From the NCBI GenBank assembly GCA_030431255.1, contig JAUIJL010000001.1, forward strand, positions 496,001-560,000: a stretch of 64,000 nucleotides of DNA. The letters run 5' to 3'. Under the pieces are notes generated by a model. That model was not told the origin of the DNA. It did not search any database and saw nothing but the letters and a program-made list of their open reading frames with translations. The translations under genes and the position numbers were made by a program. Below are positions 42,741 to 52,900 of the stretch, one piece after another (position 1 is the stretch's first letter; each line of letters opens with the position of its first letter). The DNA comes from Thermoanaerobaculia bacterium (GTDB lineage: Bacteria > Acidobacteriota > Thermoanaerobaculia > Multivoradales > J023).

Positions 42741-43865
42741 TCAGTCGGCGGCCGGGAGAGCCGGGGAGAGGCGATCGGCCAACGCTTCAGCGAGGGACAA
42801 ATGCCCCGCTTCCGACAAGTAATCACCGATCTTGGCCCAAGGGGTCGAGCCCCGAAGCCGGCTGTGGTGGTCGAGCAGGTCCGTGCCGGTGATCACCACC
42901 GCACCTAAGGCTTCGAGCTCCCGACGAAGGTAGTTGTGGAGCTGACGACGCTCGGCTGAGAGAGCCCACGATCCCGATTCGTTTTGGGTGGCTTGCTCGG
43001 GAAAGATCACGACCAAGCACGAGATCGATTCGGTGCGGAGCGCTTCGATCAAGTCGCGCCAGACCGCCAACTTATTTTCGTACTCCCCGCTGGATACCCC
43101 CGCCAGCGCAGAGGGCGCCAGGTCGGCGTGGATCACGGCTTCGTCCGGAGCCGGATGGGGAAGGGGATGGGGGGATGATCTCTGCTGTGCTCTTTTCCAG
43201 GTCAGTGACCAAATCGCGTTGGCTAGAGCGGAATTTGCCTTGAGCACCTTGCGAAAGTTGCCCGGGGCGTCGGCGAAGGGTCGCTCGATCCACTGCCCGT
43301 CTGCCGATTTCCATCGGATTCCCGAGTCGTCGAAAAAATCGTTAGGGGTGTAGATACCCAAAACGACCGTGTCCGGCTCGAAGTCCCGGGCAAAATTGAG
43401 GTATACCCCCAAATGGGCCACCGGCCCGGTGCCGGGGATGCCGAAATTGAGCACCTGAGCCGGAGTCTCTCGGCTCAGCTTCGCTTCCAGCAGAGTCCGA
43501 TAGTGCGACTCCGAGGCGACCTGCAAGCCGGCCGTGAGCGAATCCCCCAACAGCGCCACTCGCCGAACCTCAGCCGGTTTTTCCTTCGGGTAGTCCGGGA
43601 ACCGGAATCCCCATCGATTGCTTTGCACCGGCACCGGATCCCAGTCCGGATGAAACGAAAAGACTCCTGACCACCCTGGCGTGAACCGAGCACCGGCATG
43701 GGGATCATGGATCCAGGCCGGTGATTGCAGGAGGCGGCCTGGTTGGTAGAGCTTGCGTTTCCAGGAGCTGGAGCTTTCTACCGCGCGCAAAACCATCTCC
43801 GCCAGAAACAACGAGAGCGTGGTGGAGATCAGCAGCAATAAAAAATTCGGATGAAGTCGTGGCAT
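42741..43865 (-). CDS. Membrane-anchored SGNH/GDSL hydrolase
   Basis: A 374-residue protein; ATG 43865 has AGGAA 5 nt upstream. An N-terminal TM anchor (FLLLLISTTLSLFLAEMVL) is followed by a lumenal region beginning HDPHAGARFTPG. The SGNH block I is RRVALLGDSLTAG (Ser nucleophile), block II contains NFGIPGTGPVAHLGVYL, and the last block is DYLSEAGHLSLAEALA with the His. Such proteins deacetylate or acetylate envelope polysaccharides. The Asp normally three residues before the His is not obvious. The gene is orphan; the truncated kinase genes lie just upstream in the same direction. Confidence 0.78.
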   Translation of the reverse strand: MPRLHPNFLLLLISTTLSLFLAEMVLRAVESSSSWKRKLYQPGRLLQSPAWIHDPHAGARFTPGWSGVFSFHPDWDPVPVQSNRWGFRFPDYPKEKPAEVRRVALLGDSLTAGLQVASESHYRTLLEAKLSRETPAQVLNFGIPGTGPVAHLGVYLNFARDFEPDTVVLGIYTPNDFFDDSGIRWKSADGQWIERPFADAPGNFRKVLKANSALANAIWSLTWKRAQQRSSPHPLPHPAPDEAVIHADLAPSALAGVSSGEYENKLAVWRDLIEALRTESISCLVVIFPEQATQNESGSWALSAERRQLHNYLRRELEALGAVVITGTDLLDHHSRLRGSTPWAKIGDYLSEAGHLSLAEALADRLSPALPAAD

Positions 43866-43911
43866 GAAGGTTCCTTGGGCCCGTAGCTCTTTTTCAGGAT
43901 ATTTTACCGCC

Positions 43912-44628
43912 TCAGTCTTGCGGCTCCGACCGCCAGAGCTCGATGTCGAAATCCTCATCCCAAGGTAAAGGCACCTCGGGCAGGGAGTCGACATAGCTGC
44001 GGAGCTTTGGCGGGAGCTCCGTTTTCAGGCGCAGGGGCGGGGACATCACGGTGGGAAGCGCGCCTTTTTCGGCGGCGATCTCTATGAGGTCCGGCCGCCT
44101 CCAACCCCTCCAAAGGAGCTCCTTGACCACGGGTTTGGCGAGCTCGATCTCGCCTTGCATCAGGAGGGTGATGGCATAGGCATTGTGGAGGAAGGGAGAA
44201 TCTTTCTCTTGCAACAGCGCTTCAAGAACTGTTCTGGAGCGCTGCAAGTCGGCATCCCGATTTTCTGGGTCCCCGGCGCTTTCATGCACCATGGCGCGAT
44301 ATTGATAGCCGAACCCCTCCTGGTATTTGGCTCTGAAGTCGCCCGGGGACATGCTCAAGAGATCGAAAGTGCCTTGTAGCCCCTCGTCGATCGCCTCCAG
44401 ACCTCGAGCGGTGTCGCCGGCGGCGCCCAGGCTACGGCCCAGAATAAAGAGCTGGAAGGAGCGATCCACGGAGTGACGATGCGAGCGCCCTCTGTCGTGG
44501 GCCTCGACGATTCTCTCGGAGGCCTTGGCGCACATCCGGCTTCTATGGGTGTACATCAAGGATCCGGACAAGTTTCTCGACGTGAGCAGCACCTTTTTAA
44601 AACCTTTGACCCCATCGATTCGGTACAC
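43912..44628 (-). pseudogene. C-terminal TPR fragment of a broken Ser/Thr kinase gene
   Basis: An open frame of about 238 residues with helical TPR-like character (LFILGRSLGAAGDTARGLEAIDEGL, FGYQYRAMVHESAG), as found at the C-terminus of acidobacterial TPR kinases. Its frame overlaps the end of the kinase fragment at 44597. Read through at the junction, codons encoding PHQAALDVYRIDGVK join it to the kinase sequence ILKAS. The parts between the kinase C-lobe and this tail (kinase end, TM helix, most TPRs) are missing. A frameshift plus internal deletion of an ancestral long kinase is the simplest reading. Confidence 0.6.
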
Positions 44629-45715
44629 ATCTAGGGCAGCCTGGTGAGGCTTTGAGGATGATGTTGTCCAGATCTCCTTGGACTTGGCGCTTGATTCGTT
44701 TGAGGTCTTCCCTCGGCCAGTTTTCTGCTGTCGCTGCTTGCTCGGGGTCGGCTAAGAAGCGGCTGGGCCGGGTGGGCGCATCGGTTTCGAAGCTCCGAAG
44801 GGCCAGATCGAGGAGAGATAGATCCGGGTCGTGGGGTAGGCGTCCCGAAACCAGCTTGTAGAGCAGAAGCCCCAGGCTGTAGACGTCCGTCGAGGTGGTG
44901 ATGAGCTCCCCCCGGAGTTGCTCGGGACTGGCCCATTTCGGGGTCATCACTTGGGCGGTGCGGGTCGCGTTGCTGCCGGCTGACGGGTCGATGAGCTTGG
45001 CGATTCCGAAATCCAAAAGCTTGGGCTCGCCTTGTGGGTCCACCAAAATATTCGACGGTTTCAAATCCCGGTGCACCACCAACCGTTGATGGGCGTGGGC
45101 GACCGCCGAAGCGACTTTCTTGAACAGCTCCAATCGCTGAGCCAGGTTGTAGCCGTTTACAACACAGAACTGGTCGATGGGCAGGCCGTCGACTTTTTCC
45201 ATCACCAAAAATGAAAGGTCGTCATCGGTAGTGCCCGCATCGAACATGCTGGCGATATTGGCGTGGTCCAATCCCGCCAAGATCTGGCGCTCCGCCAAGA
45301 AGCGTCGATGCAGCTCGGGATCCGCTTTCCGTCGCGCGATCACCTTGATCGCCACCTGACGTTGCACCTCACCGTCGGCCCGTTCCGCGGCGTAAACTTC
45401 TCCCATACCCCCTTCACCGAGCGTTTCGAGCACCCGGTAGGGCCCTATGCGATCTCCCTTTTTCCGGAGCCGTGCCCGGCCGAGCGACGTGGGGTGGTGC
45501 CGCGGCTCTGAGCCCTGGCCTGCGTCTGAGTCTTCATGCTCAGATGAGCGAGGTTGAAGGTCGAGCCACTCGAGCAGCTGACCGATGTCCGAATCGGCCC
45601 TGGACTCGGAATCGAGAAGGTCGTCTCGCTCCTTCGGCTCGAGGGTCGCCGCTTCCTCCGCCACTCGCATGGCGCGACGCATTTTCTCGATCCTCGTCGG
45701 GTCGGGCCGTTTCAT
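44597..45715 (-). pseudogene. Ser/Thr kinase, truncated by frameshift/deletion
   Basis: ATG 45715 has GGAGG 4 nt upstream. The 372-residue product has a kinase domain from about residue 90: LGEGGMGEVYAA, VAIKVIARRK, HRDLKPSNIL, DFGIAKLID and TPKWASPEQL. It then ends abruptly after GDLDNIILKA with an out-of-frame tail PGCPRCVPNRWGQRF. Relatives continue from ILKAL with the last kinase helices, a TM segment and TPRs. All N-lobe and catalytic-loop residues are present, so a short soluble kinase lacking its last helices could still be made, but the gene is best regarded as broken. See the C-terminal fragment at 43912-44628. Confidence 0.72.
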
Positions 45716-45899
45716 GCCACCTCCATAGGTAGATTTTGCCATGGACGCCTTCGATTCCAACCTAAACAGATAAACCGGGAAGAGCGTAAATTGCCTTCGA
45801 AGGCTCAAGCGGCGGGCGAGTCGATATCGATCGTCTGCCCTGGAATATCGTTAGTCCTTCTAGCATGTCTTTCTGATGTTCGCTTCCTGAGGAGCACCT

Positions 45900-46934
45900 A
45901 TGCCCAGATTTACCAGCCATCGCCGTCCGAGCTACCGGCTCGGCCCATTCGCCATGCCTCGATTTCTGATCGTGTGCTTTGCCGGGGCGAGCCTTCTCAC
46001 GATGCCCGCGAGCTTTGCCGAGGGAGGGGAGGGCTCGGCGAAATCGCCGGATGCATATGTCGCTCTGGCCAATGCCGCCTACCACAGCGGTGATCCGAGC
46101 ACCTGCTCCGAGATGTTCGGCAAGGCCCTGGACGCCGGCCTCGACGGATTCCTAGGGCCCTTCAACGGTGCATGCTGTGCCGCCCTTGCGGGAGATCCTG
46201 AGACGGCGTTCCAGCGGTTGGGGATCTTAGTGGAGCGAGGCTATCGCCAAGTGGCGAGCCTGGAGGGCGACGAGGATCTGAATTCCCTGCGCGACGACCC
46301 CCGATGGAAAGAGATCGTGGCGCGCGTGCAGGCGAATCGGGACGCTTTCGTCGAGTCGGTCCACGGCGAGCTGTTAGAGCTCTATGAAGCGGACCAAGCG
46401 GACCGATCCGGCGATATGCGGAATTTCGATTGGGCGGCGATCTCTGCCCGGGACGAAGCCCGGCGCCAACGGGTTTTCGAGCTGATCGAGGAGGGGGCTC
46501 CCAAGGTCGGATCGGATTACTTCCACGCCGCCATGGTCTTGCAGCACGGCAACGAGCCGGATCACTATAAGAAAGCCCACGAGCTGGCCAAGAAGGCCGC
46601 GGAGCTCGATCCGACCCTTGATACCGCCAAATGGCTGTCAGCGGCTGCCTGGGATCGATATCTGTGGAATACGGATCAGCCCCAGATCTACGGCACCCAA
46701 TACTCTCGCCCGAACGGCGGGGCCTGGACCATGGAGCCCTTTGATCGTGAGGCGGTCACCGACGATGAGCGTCGAGCCTTGAACGTTCCCGTGCTCGCCG
46801 ACGCCGAGAAGCGCCTGGAGTCGATGAATGCTCAGCTCGAGAAGCAGCAGGAAGAGGCTGCGAAAGCAGAGGCGAGTGCCGACGAAGCACACGAAGAGCC
46901 GCACGCTGGGCAGCGGCTGCCAAGCGAGCAATAG
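45900..46934 (+). CDS. Exported DUF6624-like helical-repeat protein
   Basis: A 344-residue protein; ATG 45900 has AGGAG 5 nt upstream, and a second ATG at 45954 begins the hydrophobic export signal (MPRFLIVCFAGASLLTMPASFA). Residues about 50-125 form TPR-like helix pairs (VALANAAYHSGDPSTCSEMFGKAL). From about 150 the sequence has a DUF6624 pattern (EARRQRVFELIEEG, DYFHAAMVLQHGNEPDHYKKAHELAKKAAELDP, AAWDRYLWNTDQPQIYGTQY). DUF6624 proteins are uncharacterised, mostly periplasmic. It ends in a Glu/Ala-rich coiled tail. It is convergent with the TPR gene of the CHAT operon. Confidence 0.72.
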   Translation: MPRFTSHRRPSYRLGPFAMPRFLIVCFAGASLLTMPASFAEGGEGSAKSPDAYVALANAAYHSGDPSTCSEMFGKALDAGLDGFLGPFNGACCAALAGDPETAFQRLGILVERGYRQVASLEGDEDLNSLRDDPRWKEIVARVQANRDAFVESVHGELLELYEADQADRSGDMRNFDWAAISARDEARRQRVFELIEEGAPKVGSDYFHAAMVLQHGNEPDHYKKAHELAKKAAELDPTLDTAKWLSAAAWDRYLWNTDQPQIYGTQYSRPNGGAWTMEPFDREAVTDDERRALNVPVLADAEKRLESMNAQLEKQQEEAAKAEASADEAHEEPHAGQRLPSEQ

Positions 46935-47048
46935 ATACGCTACAGCTCGGCGAGCGGTGGCGAGAATCTTTGCCACTCTAGAGGTGAACGGGTCCTTGCT
47001 CGTGGGCCCGACGACAGCATTGAGGGATTGGGAGGCCTACATCTTGAG

Positions 47049-49970
47049 CTATTTGTATTCCGATTCTCTTTCTGCTCTGAGCTCCTCCGCATTCCAGATC
47101 AGCTGGGGTGCTACCTCCGGATCTCTCTGAATTCGGAGATATGGAGCGTCGTGTTGTCGGTATTCCTTGAGCCGTTGGTTCACGAAATGCTTGGAAAAGG
47201 CCTGGGCAAATCGTTCCATCATGAGCTGGGGATCGGTGGGTGAAATGCGCTCTGCTTGGACCTTGTTCAGAGACCGCAGAAGAATTTGCTCGGCTTCGAG
47301 AAAGCTCCCGGCTTTAAAACCGACGGCTCTTTCAATGATGCGGACGATCAGCCCCGATACGCTCGCCAGTTGATCCGGGGTGACCTTGAAAGGTAGATCG
47401 AAAGCTTGCCCTAGGGCAAGCGCGGCTTGTCGTGAGCCTTCTTTGCTCTCGGGGTTCAGCAGCAAATGGGCGACTGCTTTGTCACCGAAACTTTTGAACT
47501 TGCTGAAAATAGCCGTCGGTTCGTCGCTCTGCTGAAAAGTGCGGGCGGCGTTGTCGAAACAATCGATGGCCCGCTGGATGTTTTCGTCGCGATTTCCCCG
47601 CAGTCTCAGAAGGAGAGCCTCGCCGAGGTCTTGCTCGATCTTGGCCCACAAATTCGGTACCCAGCTCTCTGTGAGCTCTTCCTGGGCCAGACGCAAGGCC
47701 GTGATGACACGCTCGACGTTTTCAGCCATGTCACCTGCCCGACGAGTCAGGTAGGCCACTGCCAGGTTGTTTTGGTGGATCGCCCATCTCAGGGAGGAAC
47801 TGACTCTCCTCGGCTCCAGGAGGAGCTTGGCCCGTTCTCCTTTTTCAATAGCGACTTCCACGTGAGCTAAGGAGTCGGGGTGCTTCAAACAGGCGGTAGT
47901 CCAATCGGAAAGCACCTCGGCCAACAGATCCGGGGGGTAGCTACCGTTCTCGTTCTCATCAAGAGTCGACTCGAGCTGCCGGTAGATCGAGAGAGCCTTA
48001 TCCAGCTCCGCGGGTTGGCCGTGCTCGTGGTAAGCGTTGGCTAGCTCAAGCATCGATTTTGCCCATTCGACCGGCTGGTCGGAGGGTTTGAGAGCCTCCA
48101 AGCTTTTGTTGAAACACTGGATGGCTTGAGCGTAGATACTGTCGTTTTCGAAGCCGTTCCGTCTGATCAGAGCCTGGCCGAGCAGACGCTGGGCCTTCGC
48201 CCAGTGCAGGGGCGAGCTATTCTGGGGTCCCGCATCGATGATCTTCTTGCACCATTCAGCTGCCTGGGTGAGATTCGTCTCGTGGTTTCCTCGCGTGCTT
48301 TCCAGGATTGCCTGGGCATAGCCGACGGCGAGCTGTGCTGAAGGAGATATCTCTAGCCTTTGTTGATAGAGAAGAATCACCCGCTCTTGGATGGATCCAT
48401 AGCTCGAAGCTGCGAGGTCTCGGCGCTCGCGGACTCCGATTCGATTCCAGACTCCCATCGTCTGGTGCCAAATAAGGGCTGCCCTCTGGAGTTTTTCCAG
48501 GTTTTCTCCCTGTTCGGATTCACACAGAGCTTTAGCAAGTGCTTCCGATAACTGGGCCCATCGCTCCGGCGAGACCTCGGGAGCTTGGAGATCCAGGGCT
48601 CTCTCCAGGACCTGCACCGCGGATTGGAGGCGGTCTTCCGGATTGAGCCAGGAAGCCAGACGGTAGGCCTGGGCCAAGAGCAGGGTGGCTTGGGTATGGA
48701 TTTCCGGCTTCGGCTCCAGGTCGAGCAGCTCCTCGAGCAGCTCAATCCCCCTGCGACAATTGGTCTCTTCGTCCGAGACTTTCCTCATGAGATAGAGACC
48801 CCCCAAGCACATCCTGCTGGTGATGAGGAGGTCGAGATCGAAGTCTTCCTGCGGCGGCGCTGCTAGGAACCGCTCATGAGCTTCGATCGAAAGCTCGATA
48901 TCGGATTCTGGGGACTCTGACTCTCGGTATTGATACGCCAGAGCGAGATAGTGGGTGGCCCGTCCCCAATCCCTGGCATGCAGCTCTGGATTCAGGATCC
49001 CTAAGCAAGATTCAAAATCAGTGACGGCCGCATCGAGGTTCTCGGCAGGGCTCAAGTACCGGACGAGGCCCGATTGAAGACGATTCATGGCCCGGTCCAA
49101 AGGCGCTTCATCAGGGGATAGCCGTTCGACGGCTCGCTCATACAGGGCGAGGGACGTCTTGGTATTCACCATCTCGTCGCCTTCGGCCCGGCGGAAGAAT
49201 GCATGGGCGAGGCTGGAGGTTGTTCTGGCCCATTCGAGAGGGAATCGATCGGGCGGGGTGATCTCTCGGGATTGGTCGAAGAGTTGGATAGCCGTTTCGG
49301 CATGACTCGCGGCGTGGCTCGCCAGCTTCAGATGCGCCTTCGCCAAAGCGCGCAGTGAGTCGGCCAGCTCCAAGGGATGCGCCTTTTCTTGACGCAGATC
49401 GACCACGTGCTCGAGCAGATCAACCGCCTCCAGATGCTCTTCCCTTCGCCCTTCGGACTGGCTGAGGGCTAGCCCAAGGTAGTGAGCCGTTTCCGCCCAG
49501 GGGTTCGGATCTCCGAGCTTCTCTCGGGTCTCGAGGGCGATACGTAGGGACTCGATGGCCATTTGCACGTTTTGGGTCGGCTCGCCCTTCCAGCGGGTTC
49601 TAAATGCCTCTGCTCGCAATGTGACGGATTCCGCCCAAGCCTCAGGAGTCCCTTCCCTGGAGCGAATCGATAAGGCCGCTGAAAATGCCTCGATCGCCTC
49701 TTCGATGTTGCGGCTTCGATCGAGAGATAGGGAAGCCAGGAGCGCACGCCCGAGCTGGTGCTGAAGCCAAGCCCAGAGCTCCGGATGCTCGGCTTTCGGA
49801 AAGCCGGCCATGGCGGTGTGCAGACCCTGGCTAAGGGCTGGAATTCGCGACTCCTCCAGGGTCTCGGGATAGTCCATGAGCAGCTCAAGCTCGGAGGCTT
49901 CGGTCTTGGATCCGAGCGCTCCTTGGAGCTGCTCTCGAGCCCACGGATAGTCACGGGCGATGAGAATCAC
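47049..49970 (-). CDS. Large TPR protein, third gene of CHAT/STAND operon
   Basis: A 973-residue protein that starts at GTG 49970. The GTGA overlap with the stop of the STAND gene (49967-49969), plus AAGGA upstream, fixes this start. The N-terminus (MILIARDYPWAREQLQGAL) is followed by about twenty helical TPR-type units. Their recurring WA(E/R/K) signatures and phrases such as PLEWAKAQRLLGQAL and EESIDLLEHV-type helices are typical of the tetratricopeptide arrays that accompany CHAT proteases. No catalytic motif is seen. It is probably the target, adaptor or sensor of the CHAT/nSTAND pair. Confidence 0.8.
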   Translation of the reverse strand: MILIARDYPWAREQLQGALGSKTEASELELLMDYPETLEESRIPALSQGLHTAMAGFPKAEHPELWAWLQHQLGRALLASLSLDRSRNIEEAIEAFSAALSIRSREGTPEAWAESVTLRAEAFRTRWKGEPTQNVQMAIESLRIALETREKLGDPNPWAETAHYLGLALSQSEGRREEHLEAVDLLEHVVDLRQEKAHPLELADSLRALAKAHLKLASHAASHAETAIQLFDQSREITPPDRFPLEWARTTSSLAHAFFRRAEGDEMVNTKTSLALYERAVERLSPDEAPLDRAMNRLQSGLVRYLSPAENLDAAVTDFESCLGILNPELHARDWGRATHYLALAYQYRESESPESDIELSIEAHERFLAAPPQEDFDLDLLITSRMCLGGLYLMRKVSDEETNCRRGIELLEELLDLEPKPEIHTQATLLLAQAYRLASWLNPEDRLQSAVQVLERALDLQAPEVSPERWAQLSEALAKALCESEQGENLEKLQRAALIWHQTMGVWNRIGVRERRDLAASSYGSIQERVILLYQQRLEISPSAQLAVGYAQAILESTRGNHETNLTQAAEWCKKIIDAGPQNSSPLHWAKAQRLLGQALIRRNGFENDSIYAQAIQCFNKSLEALKPSDQPVEWAKSMLELANAYHEHGQPAELDKALSIYRQLESTLDENENGSYPPDLLAEVLSDWTTACLKHPDSLAHVEVAIEKGERAKLLLEPRRVSSSLRWAIHQNNLAVAYLTRRAGDMAENVERVITALRLAQEELTESWVPNLWAKIEQDLGEALLLRLRGNRDENIQRAIDCFDNAARTFQQSDEPTAIFSKFKSFGDKAVAHLLLNPESKEGSRQAALALGQAFDLPFKVTPDQLASVSGLIVRIIERAVGFKAGSFLEAEQILLRSLNKVQAERISPTDPQLMMERFAQAFSKHFVNQRLKEYRQHDAPYLRIQRDPEVAPQLIWNAEELRAERESEYK

Positions 49971-52900
49971 CTTTTTCTTCCTTCTGCCCGTCGAGCCGGC
50001 AGCAGCGAGCTCCTTCGGCTCTCGTCGTCGAGCTCGCGGGGTAAATGCCTTTGGGCATGATGCACCAGGGATTGCACGTCTTTGAAGAAGGGCCACAACT
50101 TGCTTTGGGCATTCCAATAGGAAGTCAAGAGGTAGTCGCCGGTCTCGCTGACTGCACCGTCGCTGATTTTCTCGTCACCCTCATCTCGGCCGACGACGGC
50201 TTTCATTCCGCCGGACGCAAGGTCCCACACCTGAAGCTGCCCCTCGGAGACCACCGAAATGAGACCGAGCTCGGGGATGATTTTGGCATTGGAGAATTGC
50301 TCGGGAGTTTGGATCGATTTCTTCTTGTACCGCTCCGACGTATCCCAAACGGATAGGGTGCGATAGTGGGCCGTGATCAGCTCGCGGCCATCTTTCGAAA
50401 ATGCGACGGCGTCACAACTCTCATTGACCACGTCGAGGAGCTCGGCCGTGGAGAGCTTCCAAAAATACAAGGTGGAAAAGGAGACCGTCACCGCCAGATC
50501 CTCCACCGGAGAAACCACGATGCGGTTCAAATAAGGCTCTTGCTCTAGCTGGACCTCAGCTAGTGCTTTGCCACGGTCGGCCTCATAAAAGCGAAGGCGG
50601 TTGCGATCGGTCGCGACCACGAGATAAGCGTCTTCCAATCCGATTCCGACCGACTGGATCTCCTCTCCTTCCAAATCGAGACGGCCTAAGATCTGATCGG
50701 TTTTCAGTGAAACCATGTACACGGAGTGCTCGGAAGCCACCAGCAGGCGGTCGCGACGGGCCGGGAGCTGCATAGACTTCAGCCGTTGATCGAAGCGGAT
50801 ATATCTCACCTTGAAGTCGTCGAGCTGAATGATTTTTAGGGCATTGCCGACGATGAAAGATACGTTCCGACTCTCGCGGTCGAAGAGGACACCATTAATA
50901 GGCTGAAAGCGCTCGAGATCCAAGGTGCTGTGGGTGGCTGTTTCGATCAAGCGATAGCCTCGGTCTCGCAGCAGGATGGCGGCGTAGCGTCCGTCCGGTG
51001 AGAAAAGAACCGTGTGGGCGGTCTCTCCAGGGGTGCCGAGGAGCCTTGATTCACCTTCTTTGTGAAGATCCCACAGGTGCGCTCCCTTGGTTCCGTAGGC
51101 CAGCAGGATTCGGTTGGCAGGGTCGATCGACAGATGCTTGACCTGTCTCGACGTTTGATTCAAGTCCTTGAGCTTACTCCAGGACTCCGTGTCCCAGACG
51201 GAGGCGTGGCCGCCGTCGGACGACACCGTGATGATGAGCTTTCCTTCGTGATCGAAGACTCCGTCGGAGACGCTGTCTGAGTGATCTAAAACCGCCAGGC
51301 AGCGCTGATCGTAGGGGTCCCAAACCTCTGCGTGATCGCCGGCGCCTATCAACAACCGTTTTCCGGCTGCGTCGAATCGGAGGAATCGGATGAAGGTCTT
51401 CGACTGCCCCAACAAACCGAGCAACTTGCCCGATTTGCCATCGTAGACCCCAACCTTGCTGTCCTCCATGGGGACGGCAAGTAGCTTTTCCGAGTTACAG
51501 AATCGCGGAATGCACAGGCCGGCTTTGGGCTTGGGCGTGGATAGAAAGGCGATCTCTTCGAAGGTGCTTCCGTCCAGCATCCGGCCGTGTGCCTTGCCGT
51601 AGAGGAAGATCCTGGTGCCTTTCTGGGGAGACAGGACCGCGCCGGTGAGAGACTCATCTTTCCCTCCTGTCCACAGGAGGGGGCCGCTGGTGGCGTCCCA
51701 CAGGGCGGCCGTTCCGCCACCGACCGACAGCACCCAGTCCCGGCTTGCGTGAAACATCAGGCTGTCGATGGCCGAGCTATGCCCCTCGAAGCGGTAGAGC
51801 TCTCGTCCGCTGCGGCTGTCCCAGATCCTTACCGTCGCGTCTTCGGAGCCCGTGGCCACGAGACTGCAGTCGTGGTTGAACCGCGCGAATCGGATATTGT
51901 CGCTGTGGCCTTTAAATTCTGTGAGAATAGAGCGCTTTTCAATATCCCAGATTCGCGCGACGTCATCGCCGTATGCGGACAACAAGAGTTTTCCGTCGTT
52001 GCTGAAGTGTGACTCGTAATGGTAAGCGTCGGTCTCCAGGTAGGCCGTCTCCCGGCAATGGGTCAATCCGTAATATAGGGCCGTTTCGGCTTCCCAGATG
52101 AAGGGGCGATCGGGGGCGCTGAAATCCGAGGGCAGGGCTTCGAGCGCCAGCCCCATACCTTCCACGGGAAATCCCATATCGACCTGCCGACGACCGAGGT
52201 GGCTCAAGAAACGAGATTGATATTCCAGAGTGCGATGAGATCGAGATAGGGCCTGTTGCTCGTCTCGCTCCGATTTGCTGACGCAGGCTTGGATGTACTC
52301 GCTGATGGATCCGACTTGGTGGCCGGCGCTGGTCTTTTCTGAAAGCTTGGGCAGGATCTCCCAGAGCTCGCAGCTTGCTTCCGTAAGGGTCAGAAGCCGG
52401 GTCTGGTTGAAATCCAATTGAGCGGCGAGCGTCGAGACTCCGGCGAGCTTTCGCGATGTTATTTTTTGCCCTGTGGAGAATTCGTAAATGGTGATCTCGC
52501 AGCAGCAAGATACCGTCAAGACGAGCTGATCCTGCCCACAAAGCTCGAGCAATGCGACGCGGCTTCCGGTGCCTGTGACTTGGGCAATGGGTTCTTCTGT
52601 GTCCATCTCCCAGAATGTCAAGGTTCCGTCGGAAGCCGCGGTAGCACACCGGTGACCCTTCGCGCTGAGCACTCCGGCTGTGAGCGTCAAACCCTTGCCC
52701 ACCGCCGGGAAGACTCGATAGTCGGACCCGGAGTGGGGGTCGACCAAGCGTGCAACTCCGTCCAGAGAGGTGCAGAGCAGCCGGGTTCCGCATTCGGAGA
52801 AACAGGCGGAAGAGAAGCTCTCGACCCGGCTCGAGATGACCGCCTTATTCCTGCCGCTCTGGAGATCCCAGATTCTTATGCTGGGACCGATGGAGGCCCA

